From Anthopleura xanthogrammica (Eukaryota; Cnidaria; Anthozoa; Actiniaria; Actiniidae): 64,000 nucleotides of DNA. The notes beneath the pieces are model-generated. The model ran no database searches, was not told where the DNA came from, and saw only the letters and a program-made list of their open reading frames with translations. The position numbers and the translations under genes were made by a program. Below are positions 1 to 12,200 of this stretch, in pieces. The stretch spans positions 15,134,097 through 15,198,096 of the forward strand of contig OZ025208.1 in NCBI GenBank assembly GCA_964019055.1, read 5' to 3'. Numbering within the stretch: position 1 is the first letter of the stretch; each line of letters opens with the position of its first letter.

Positions 1-41
1 CTTTGCCTAAATTTCATTCATGATAGAGATGGACATAATTC

Positions 42-266
42 CACAATAGTCCCCTTCACAGTTCCCTGTGCCATCTTGAAAGGTAGCAGTGCCTTTAGAC
101 CAAAGTGAGACATGAGGCGAGCTTGCAATGATAGAGACTTTTTTAACACCTTGGAAAATTACTCACATGTCTCTATCATTGCAAGGCCACCTCATGTCTC
201 GCTTCGATGCAAAGGCACGGCTACCTTTCAAGATAGCGCTGTGAACTGTGAAAGGGCATATTTGTG
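42..266. repeat. Near-palindromic MITE (family A, copy 1)
   Basis: The two halves are inverted copies: a left arm with ttcacagttccctg and a right arm ending ctgtgaaaggg, with internal matching stretches including gacatgaggcg against cacctcatgtctcgc. A second copy of the same element lies at 19031-19250. It sits in the intron before the first visible myosin exon. Confidence 0.75.
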
Positions 267-297
267 ATGGTTTTTACATTTTTTTGTTATATTTCAG

Positions 298-3200
298 GTA
301 GAAGAAAATTTCCACATATTTTACCAGTTTCTTATCGGCATGTCAGATGAAGATCTGGCAAAATATGAAATACAGAAATCATTCCAACACAGGTTAGTAT
401 GAATTCCAGTCACACCACGGCAGACGTCAGCTCTAAACTATCAATCAGACCTTAGTAAATATATCCGACATGTGGACTGAAGAAGTTACCGTGAGTGGTT
501 TTGGACCGATCGTACTTATCATAAATGATGCTAGTCAACATAACGCACTTGTAGTAACCTGTTTTGAATCGATTAAATTTGTTTGAACTAACCGTGAGTG
601 TAAAGACGTATTAACAGATTGTCGTAAGTGCATTCACAACTAGTCAGTTCTACTTACCATCGGTACTATTCGTATTCTAAGTTGACTTGGTTCAGCAGAA
701 CTTAATGTCAGCAGTGGCATTACATTGTAAAAATATCCATTTTGAGCGCACATGTCGGATATATTTATTAAGGTCTGATTGATAGAGGGGGAGGGGGTGC
801 ACACCGCTGGGTCGACGTTGTGCCCCTATAATGCAGCTTTGAAGATATCATAACTTTCCCTTTCTTGGATGATATCGTGTGTGTGTTTTTGGTTCGGTGT
901 CTTTCACGTGTGGGTGTCCTTCCAACACAGCACCCCTCCCTGAAGAAAATCCTAGATCTGCCGGCCCCTAACGTGATTAATGTCTTTAGTTGTTTCTACT
1001 CATGTCAGTGTAGCACCATTGAAAAGACGATAAATATGACAATGATTATATCCTTATTTTGATATTGATTTTGATATATTCATACCTTTAGGTATATTGG
1101 ACATGACTTTGACTGGACGAGAAACCAAGAAAAGTTTCAAGATGAACTCAACAAAGTAACTGAATGCTTTCAGTCCTTGGGCTTTAGTCAAGATGTAAGT
1201 AACAAAACTGATCACTTGATAATCGCCGGTGAAAATACGACTACGGTGGTTACAGTGTTCATCTTCAAAACTAATACGATAGGCCTCTGTTTTCAAATGT
1301 CTCCACTCGGGAGAGAGCGTTTTCAAGTATGCTTCTCCATGAAAATGCTAACCGTCTTCGATCGTTTTAGTGTTGACGCTCGGCCAAAACCCATTGAAAA
1401 GTTTAATTGGGTCTACGTGGCCTCAGACTTCTTTTTGGAATTGCATCACTCCTGTAGTTTTATTCTATCACATGGTGGCTGACATTTGGTTTTCAGCGAT
1501 TTTGACTTCGTTGATTGAGAAGAACTTCCAGCAAAATCCTATTAAGTGAGTATGCATTTTTCCTTTCTGTAGAACTTGGACACCATTTTTCGGATTTTGG
1601 CTGCAATCTTGCACATCGGTGATTTGACGTTTGGCATTAATTTCAAGGAAAAGAAGGCAGGAGTTATTCAAGTTGATCCACTGAGAAAAGGTGAGGACCA
1701 CCCTTTGAAAACCTTTTATAAAACCCTGAAACAACCTCTGGGTTGATCTAAGTCAGGGCACGGCTAACTCACAGATCGAACCCTGAAACAACCTCTGGGC
1801 TGATCTAAGTCAGGGCACGGCTAACTCACAGATCGAACCCTGAAACAACCTCTGGGCTGATCAAAGTCAGGACATGGCTAACTCACAGATCAAACCCTGA
1901 AAATGACAACCTCTGGGCTGATCTAATTCAGGGCGTGGCTAACTCACAGATCGAATTTGAAAATTAGCGTGTTTAGAAAAACTCTCAAAGTAAAGGAGAG
2001 ACCTAGCCAACGAGCTACTCACGTTAGATGCCAAGACCAGGAGTGGAACCCGAGACCCCAGAGTCGAGAGGCGAGTGCTCTACCACTACGCTACCCTTGA
2101 TTGCATCAGCCATGCAGTATTTTCTTCCTTTAGTTGTATCAGTGATTGTACGAAATGAAATATACTCCACCTTATATGACACACCAATAGACCATTTTCG
2201 AGATGCTCGAGCGCTTTCAAAAACATCGCAGGCGCAGGCGTAAAATAGAGGCATTTTCGGGCAAGATCGCGCGCACTATTGAAGCTGCCCGAAAATGCCT
2301 CGAGATCATGTCTGCGCCTGCGACATTTTTTAAAGCGCTCATGCATCTCGAAAATGGTCTATTAATGCCAACCATCAACATCTTCTATGGTGTAATTATC
2401 CACTGAACAAATCATATTCCTTTCCTTGCTACAGCGAGTCAGTTACTTCGAGTTTCTCCAGAAAAGCTTGAGTTTGCGCTTGTTACAGAACTAACCCACG
2501 TTAAAGGTTAGTACGAGCTACTGCATGGCTACCACCTGGTTATTTTTCAAGGCATATATATAGCAAAACAAAAATAGCGCTCACAAATATTTTCTCATTC
2601 AGTTCATCAAGCTATATGCCTTGAAATTATTATTCACATAATTCTTATGACATTTTATATATTTGTAAAATTAAGTTTTTTGGGTTGGTCCTCAACTCAA
2701 CCTACAATTTGTTTATCTATAAACTATACTATGCTATTGAAAAATGTCCTCAGCGCGCGACCAAATGACCATGTGACTAGGCGTCATTTTGCCTGCAACG
2801 CTTGCACTTTACCAAGATTCAAAAATGGTTCCTGGTTCTTTTCATCGTGATTTTGATATTGGAATCCAATTCAGCACCGCTCATAATTCTAGGAACGACC
2901 CAAAAATTTTAATGTCATATAAACTGTAACGTTGTTGTTCATTATTTTGAGGCGTATTTGCATTTCAAATGTTTCAGGTAAAGTTGCGCGTCGTCTGAGG
3001 AGGGTGAATGAGATAGATGAAGCAAGAGACAAGCTCGCCATGGCTTTGTATGATCGTTTGTTTGCTTGGATCGTATGGAAAATCAACCGATATCTCACAC
3101 CGATACATGATGAAAAAAGGTAAAGTCAATGTTTATTAACTGCAAAAATGAAAAAAAATGCTTCCTTTTATGGAAGGCAGTTGGCTTGATTTTGAGGTAA

Positions 3201-6200
3201 CATTTCGCCTAGTCCTACGGGTGGGGTCCCGAGTGCGATTCCTGCAGACACCACATGTGAATAGAGTCTGTTTGATGTGTTGTTCTCTCCCTTGCCACGA
3301 AGGTTTTTCTCCGGGTTCTCTGGGTTTTTTTCCCTCCGCAAAAACCAGCATGTGAGATGAGAGTTGTGTGCATAGAATATTGAATGTAGTGGTAGTGAGT
3401 GTGGAGACCTCTGGCTAGGAAGACTCGGCAACGACTCCTCATATCACGACGTCATTAATCTATATATTTGTCGACTTAAAAATTGAATCGTTTCTGTTTT
3501 TAGTGATGAGAATGTGATATCTGTTTTGGATCAATTTGGTTTCGAGAAACTAGAGCTGAATGGCATGGAGCAGCTTTGCATCAACACAACTAACGAACAC
3601 CTCAGCTACTTGTATAACCAGTGTGTGTTTGCATGGGAGATGGTAAATGACTGGCATCCTTGTCCATGTCCTTGTCCTTGTCCTTGTCCTTGTCCTTGTC
3701 CTTGTCCTTGTCCTTGTCCTTGTCCTTGTCTTTCTCCGCCTTCTACTTCTCCTCCTCTGTCTTCTCCTACTGATTAGCTTTTTTCTTTCGTCTCATCTCA
3801 TCTTCTTCAAAGATTTAGTAGCGAATGCAAATTGCAAATAGTAAGAAGGGACTGAGTAATTTGACCTATCCCAGGACACAAATCAAGATACAATGTCGTG
3901 TTTTGTCTTGACAGGAAGACCAAGAGACAGAAGGGATTTTGATCCAGAAAGTTGATTACATAAACAACAAAGACATTGTTGACTTTTTGATGGAGGTATC
4001 TAGCTGAGCCCACTTCATTGATGCTTGTTTGGTGATGTTGTTACTGTCGTTGTTGTTGCTGTTGTTGTTGCTGTTGCGGTTGCTGTTGTTACTGCTATTG
4101 TCGTTGATGCTGTTGCTGTTGCTGCTGCTGTTATTGTTTGGGTTGCTGCTGCGTTGCTGTTGTTGTTGTTGTTGTTGTTGTAGTTGCTACCGTAGTTGTT
4201 GCTGCTGTTGCTGCTGCTGCTATTCCTGATGATTACACTGTTGTTGTTGTTTTGTTTTTTTTTGCTTACAGACCATGATGTTGTTTTTCACGTTATTGCT
4301 GTCGTCTTTTCCAGTCTTTTTCTATTAACTTTATCAATATGGGTTATTTTGCTTATCTCTGTCCAGAGACCACAAGGCATATTCGCCTTGATCGATCGTT
4401 ATGCCAAGACTATCCACGGAACTGACTCTAAACTAGTGAAGAAGTTAAACTCCAAGCACTGCAAACACACGCGTTATGAAGAGGTTTCTAACTGTCCATA
4501 CCCTGTCTTCACTATCAGCCATTATGCTGGAAAGGTAAGGTGTTATTTATCGAACTATCAACACTTTTTGATCAACAAATTTGATTCCCTGTCAGTAGAC
4601 CCATTCATTTTGGTTGTAATGATATCCATTACGAGTATGGTGTCATCCCCTTGAGTATTATTACTTTGTTTACATTCGAATAGATGCTTCAGAATGGATG
4701 TAATTTTATTACCTAACAAATTCACTTAATTTGAAGAAGAAAAAAAAAGCCTAAGCTCAATGGGTCTGTTTATTAAGCAAAGGTCTCGTAAGTTAGCTGT
4801 GGCTCAATTTTGACCAGCCTGGAGCTGGTATTAAGCGACTTGAAGGGTCCTTCGTTAAGGTGTCTTAAATTGCCGTGATAAAATTTGTCTGATAAAAGTC
4901 TGAAGTTTGCAGTGTTTTTTTTGTGTGTGTGTGTTCAGGTGACTTACACAGCTCTCAACATGTTGAACAGGAACAAGAATATGTTGGGTGGTAGTATTAT
5001 ACTGTGCCTGCAAGGTAGGTCAAAAGAAAGACTGGAAAAAGAGTAGCAGATGATATAATTAAATATGTTAACTGGCAAAAAGGACCCCACAACAACAACA
5101 ACAACAACAACATCGCCACCAACAACAACAACATCACCAACAACAACAACAACAACAACATCACCAACAGCAACAACAATAACAGCATCACCAGCAACAA
5201 CAACAACATCACCAGAAACAACAACAACATCACCAGAAACAACATCAGCTTCAGCAAAAGTAACAACAACCACCAACCTAGTAACAACAGCAGCAGAAAC
5301 ACTAACAAAATCATCGACACAGCAACAGTGAAACAAAATGTAGCAATTTACGGTAGATTTCAGCTGAACTTGAAAAAATAATGATATTCCAATCACAATG
5401 TAGGTGACTTATTTATAACAAATTTCTTGCAGACAGCGCAGATGACCTCCTTCAAAGACTTTTCATGGTCAAATTATCACCTACCGGTGCAATCTCCACC
5501 GCTGATCATGTCAAGTAAGCTGCTCATTCTTGTTTAGCGCTAGTTTTATTTTCAATTAGAAGCCATTTACATGATGGTAAGGACCCTGGTGCTACGGACA
5601 AGACTTGCTTTCAAAAACAACATAAGAGCTAGCCCTGGCAGTAGGGACAACCTATACCTTCATGTAATCGAGGTCAACTAGGCAACAGAGTGGTTTTGGT
5701 GTGAGTGGGAAATATACGGTACTGACTTACAGCACGTAAATGGTACGACGGGTATGTCATAGCATTGAAATGGCTTCCCATAAGAATGGTTATCGTATAA
5801 GTGGGAAACATACGGTACTGACTTACAGCACGTACACAGTACGACATACCGTAACATTGAAATGGCTTCTTATTGTCTTCCAGTAATTCATCCAATCACA
5901 ACGCGTAGTTACGGTACGGTAAGATAAGGTACGGCTACAGTACAACTACGAAGTTTATTGTACCGTTTCTCACTCATACGGAAACAGCTCTATGAAAAGA
6001 AATCACAGCTTTATGCCGATACACTAACACTACACGATAACCGTTAAAATCTTTATGTGGTGTTTGTTTTGGTGTTTCAGTATTGAGGGGATAAAAGCGA
6101 TGCCTCGCAAGGCGGAAATCAAGAAAATGTAAGTTTTACAGTAAAGACTTCTCAAATTTTATCGGTACCTTGAAACAATCTCTGGGCTCATCTAAGTCAT

Positions 6201-9200
6201 GGCACGACTAACTCACAGATCGAACCCTGAAACAACCACTGGACTGATCTAAGTCAGGGCACGGCTAACTCGCAGATTGAACCCTGAAACAACCACTGGG
6301 TTGATCTAAGTCAGGGCATGACTAACTCACAGATCGAACCCTGAACAACCTCTGGGCTGATCTAAGTCACGGTATGGCTAACTCACAGATCGAACCCTGA
6401 AACAACCTCTGGGCTGATCTAAGTCAGGGAACGGCTAACTCACAGATTGAACCCTGAAACAACCTCTGGGCTGATCAAGTCAGGGCACGGCTAACTCATA
6501 GATCGAATTGGAACTTACTTTTGCGGAGGGAGGAAAAACGGATAACCCGAGAAAATCCCTCGAATCAAGGGAGAGTTCAAGAAAACTCTATTCCATGTGA
6601 TGGCGACCCAAGGAATCAAAGGAGTATACCGCTACACTATCAAAGTAGCAAGAGTAATTGTTGGAGTAATTGTTGGACTAAAATTAATCAACTAATGAAA
6701 AATACATATTGAAAATTGAGCAAATTAAAAATTACCTGTTTCTGATGTTGAGTTTCACTGTTTTTAGGCGTGGAACAGTGAGACGTAAAACAGAAATGTA
6801 AGTATCGTGCGCTTGACATCTAACTAAATGATTCACGATAACCAACATATTGCGCATGCTCATGTGTGCAGGAATAATAAGAAGTAATAAACATCGACAC
6901 TAGAGAAAAACGTTTGCGCATGCGTGCCTTTCAGCACGCTTTCCAAGAATTTACAAGAGTTTTAGTGAGAAGATAGATGTCAAATTTGCACATTTCTACA
7001 ATAGCACGAAGACGCTTTTGACTAATTTGCGTGCGGACTTAGAGCATGCGCAGACGTTTTTCACGCGTTTCATAAATATCACGAAGGAAATAACCCATGT
7101 GGGATTCGATAACTACAGACAAATTCTTGGTTTCCATTTTTTTTCTTTTTTGTGGTCGCCGTAGGGATTGTACAACAAGACTGAAACCAAGGGGTAATAT
7201 TTTGTTAAATTTGACCAAGATGACGACTGTCAAAACTAATATGAACGAAAAATATCACTCAGTGCCATTTTGACTAAATATTTTTTGTTAATTCAACGAA
7301 CAGAGTGGCGTATTGACATACTTTAAAAAATAAGAATAAAGTAAAAAAATTTTTCAAAATTATTCTTCGTTTGCATATGACGTCATAGCCGCCATGTTGG
7401 AAGAATTTGACAAACTATTTTTCAATGAATTCTCTTGTTATATCATCCAACATGGCGGCCATGACTTTTGTTATTTTACTCCCTTGGGAAGGATTACAAA
7501 CCAAGAATTATAATGATGAATTTGTTTTTATGTACATGATTGTTTGATATATTTTTGTATGGCTTTGAACACAGGATTGGTAACATCCAAGGCTTCACCA
7601 AATCCAAACAAAGTAAAGAAAAAATGATCCAGGAACAAGCACATCTTACCTTGACGTCACAGCTAAGAGTACGTACCTTTATTTTTCTCTCTACTTAATA
7701 TTTTCAAGGAGAAGTAGATCCAGGAGAGGTTCAGGGCTCACATGCGCCACCTTTCGTCCTCAAGCAGTAAGAAAAAATGGCGTCTTCCGGGACGTAAAGT
7801 TTGAAATTTTTTCGGGGTAGTCTCCCAAACCAGTCTAAAAAATGCGCCTTCTAGACGTGCAAAATTTGTTTCATGGACAGCCTCCCCCAGCTCCGCACCC
7901 CAAACGGGAAAAAAACATAGAGCTTTCTTTAGATAACTGTCATTATAGTTGAGCCTCTAGTCAAATAATCTTTTATAGTTGAAGTCATGTAAACGAGGCT
8001 CATGGATCAATATGACAAATTTGACCTAAACCAATGGCATCTCTGATGTCTGCTATTTTTGATTTTGAGTCGTTTTAATCGCTTCTTTTCGTTTGTCATA
8101 GAATTCTCTTTCTGATCTGGTCCAAAGATTTCTTAAAAGTGACTTACATTTTGTGAGGTAGGCTGTACGCAACATTTACTAGTAATTCATGTTAGGCCAA
8201 GCGTAGAAAGACACGAAGGGTGTCAGAGGTCCCATAACCTCCATCACCCTCGCACTTATCCCAGTGCTAAGAATACACATCACTCAACTCACATGTTGAT
8301 TTTGTCGGTGGTAAGAACTCAAGATCTCTGCTCACCCAACCAGAATGCTCGGACACGATCATGTCACGGTCACGGTCACGTCACGGTCACGTCACAGTCA
8401 CGTTACATTCACAACACTGTCACAACACGGTAACGTCGTGGTCACGTCACGGTCAAAACACGATCATCACGGTCACAACACGATCATCACGGTCACAACA
8501 CGGTCATGACACGGTCACAACACGGTCAAGTCACGGTCACAACACGGTCACGTCACGGTCACAACATGATCACGTCACGATCACAACACGGACACGGTCA
8601 TGACACGGACACGGACATGAGGAGGTTGGTTCTCCCAGAGCCTGTGATTTGATGGTATTTTCTTCCCTTCAGACCGATATTAACATCATGGTAACTAATG
8701 TATAATATTTCAAAGGTGCATCCGCCCAAATCATCAGCTCATTCCATACGATTTTGACGATGAGTTGGTAAAAGCGCAGCTCAAATACAGTAGTGTGATG
8801 GAAACAGTCATCATGCGCCAGCAAGGGTTTCCTGTACGCGTTGCGTTTAGTCCTTTTATCAACAGGTGAGTAGTACGACTACTTAACAAATAGAAAAAGT
8901 TTGTCGTGTTTACATAGCCTGATATAAACACGAGGGAAGTTTGGGAGAAGTCGAGAGCTGTTGTGTAAAACCCAGCCGCAGGCGAGGTTTACACAGAGCT
9001 CAAGACTTCTCCCAAACTTTCCCGAGTGTTTATATCATGCTATGTAAACACGGCATAACGTTTTCTATTTGTTTTCTAAAATACTGAAATTGCCGTGTTT
9101 ACATAGCCTCATGTAAACACGGCTATCAGCCAATCAGAGCGCGCGTTATATCTGAACTATTTTATAAAATCAGTTTGCATCGATATTGAACTGACCGACT

Positions 9201-12200
9201 CTGGCAACAGGTCAGTCTCTCTGTGATTTTTAGAATATGGAATCAAGGGTAGTGCATTTGCCTGCCTCTCACTCTGGGGTCTCGGGTTCGATTTCCGGAC
9301 TTGACATCTCATGTGAGTAGAGTTTGTTAGGTCTCTCCCTTGATTCTATAGTTTTTCTCTGGGTTTTTCTCACTCCTCAAAAACTAACACGTTAAATTCA
9401 AATTCGATCTGTGAATTTATTTTATTTTTGTTTATTAACTTTACAACCATGGTCTCGGAAAAGTTAGAATAAATTATAATATAATAACAAAAAAACAAAA
9501 AAGAGAAAAAATGTCATTAATCAACAAGAAAGAAAAAAAAGAAAAGAAACTCAGACCTGGATGAAGCTATCGTCAACAGGAAAGGGGTCCCATGTAAAGA
9601 CAAACCAAGTTAGCTGTGCCCTGACTTTGATCAACTCAGAGTTTGTTTCACGGTATCGATAAGATTTGAAATGTTTTGATGTCATAAATCGTCCACTTAT
9701 CCAATGAAAATTAAACCTGGTATTCATGAAAACACTCATGTTAATCAGTAATAAAGGGGGAAATGATATGAAAAAGCCATGCTTTCTTTTAATGCTTCAC
9801 AAGGTACAAGATTCTTGCTTATCGCTTAACCATGGACGTCAAGTATGTTGCAAACACCTGCGAAAAAATACTATGGACAATCAGTGGATTGGAGTGGAAG
9901 ATTGCTAAAACTAAGGTATGAATTGACTAGAAATGAAACACAGATAATTGGTCAGTCAGACAACACTGGTGGATAACAGGAAAACAGGAAGGAAAAAAGA
10001 CAAACAGAAATACAGGAAGTAGACAAACAGACAGGTGGACAGATAGATAGAAAGGGAGGCAGACAAATGGACAGAGGGATGGATAGCCAAACAGACAGAC
10101 AAGCAAGCAGACTGACAAATAGCTAGTAAGGCAGACAGACAGACAGATAGATAACCAGACAAATAGCCAGCCAGGCAGACAGACAGACAGACAGATAGAT
10201 AGATAACCAGACAAATAGCCAGCCAGGCAGACAGATAGATAACCAGACAAACAGATTGAGAACCAGGCAAATAGCCAGCAAGGCAGACAGACAGACAGAT
10301 AGATAGATAACCAGACAAATAGCCAGCCAGGCAAACAGATAGACAGACAGATAACCAGACAAATAGCCAGCCAGGCAGACAGACAGACAGATAGATAACC
10401 AGACAAATGGCCAGCCAGGCAGACAGATAGCCGGATAGCCAGACAGACCAGACAGACAGACAGACAAGGAGATCTAACGCAAATTTCCTCTGCTTACCTA
10501 TTTTTAGGTGTTCATGAAAAATAGCTGTCGAGAGAAACTGGAACACAAGCTTCGTAAGACCCAACAGGGCATTATCATCATGCAAAAATGTAGGTAATGC
10601 CAAGAGACCATGGTCTCTGGGTGCTGCTTATCCATTCAAAAACTGAGAGTAACCAGAAGTCAATTTAGAACATTGATGCTCAAACGTGTACAAACTTTTA
10701 CGAGCTTTTATCCCACACCATAGAAAATACAGCCAATCAGAAAGCAGGAAAGCCGTTGTATATTCGTCAGTATTTCACTCTTCCTTCCCATCATGCACTG
10801 CGCATTAATCTACGTATTTGTATTTTCTATGATGTGGGATAAAATGGTTAGACAAGGGTTTCGAGTGGTATACCGTGGAATATACCACGAGTCACTTGTA
10901 GTTTCTAGTATACGCACGAGCCTTTAGTATATATTTTACAACCATCATTCCCCGTAGGGGGCTCTTCCGTGAGGCTCGTTCCACACGTATTACCACTACA
11001 TTCACTATTTACAACACTCAACTCACGTGTTGTTTTTTTCGGAGGGAGAAAAACTCTAGGGCAAGGGAGAGAAAAACACATCAAACAAAATCAACTCACA
11101 TATGCGGTTCAGTCGAGACTTAAACCCGCAACCCGGGCATGAACAACACAGCAGTGTTAAGACAGTGCCGTAGCAGCGCATGCCACCCAACTTCAGCTAG
11201 GATGAAGCAAAACTCTCCTAAAGATCATGTAATGCACTTTTAATTGCACTTTTCCTCCTCCTTCCTCCTCCTCCTCATCCTCCTCATCCTCCTTCTTCTC
11301 CTTCTCCTCCTTCAAACTCAGCTTGACTTCATTATATATGTATCTAGTGTTTCGAGGACGGCTTGCAAGGAGAAGGTTTAGAGTTCTGCAGCTTCAGAAG
11401 GAGAGAGAACTAGCTATAGTCGTGGACTTTTTGTCAAAGGTAAGACAGTAACTCTTGATTGTAAACGGTTTTTTCACTGACTACTGAACTGATATTTGTC
11501 TTGACTTGATTTTAAGGTCGAGAACAGGATGGACATCGTGTATAATCATTTGTATAACCAAGTTACTGAAGAAGACGACAGATCGAAACCAAACATCTCG
11601 AAGGTATATAGACACATTGAGACGAGATAGAAGGGTTCGGGACTAGAATTAAACCACAACATTGTCTACACATAATTGAAGGGAAGGATTTGTGGTTGGG
11701 AGGTTAGTGTAGTGTTTTTTAATAAGACATCCTTCAAACCTTCGAACTTTATGGAACCCTTGAACAACCTCTCATCTGATCATAGTCTGGGCACTGCTAA
11801 CTCATTGATCGAACCCTGAAACAACCTCTGGGCTGATCTAAGTCAGGACATGGCTAACTCACAGATCGAACCCGAAACAACCTCTGGGCTTATCTAAGTC
11901 AGGGCACGGCTAACTCACAGATTGAACCCGAAACAACCTCTGGGCTTATCTAAGTCAGGGCACGGCTAACTCACAGATTGAACCCGAAACAACCTCTGGG
12001 CTTATCTAAGTCAGGGCACGGCTAACTCACAGATCGAACCCGAAACAACCTCTGGGCTTATCTAAGTCAGGGCACGGCTAACTCACAGATTGAACCCGAA
12101 ACAACCTCTGGGCTTATCTAAGTCAGGGCACGGCTAACTCACAGATCGAACCCGAAACAACCTCTGGGCTTATCTAAGTCAGGGCACGGCTAACTCACAG

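Noticed and set aside
298..392. N-terminal kinase domain (as in class III myosins)
   Set aside because: The 5' part of the gene is outside the window, so it can be neither supported nor excluded.
9927..10603. Minus-strand frames of 114-215 residues rich in CLPGWL
   Set aside because: GACA/GATA minisatellite in a myosin intron. They overlap the real plus-strand exon 10508-10589.
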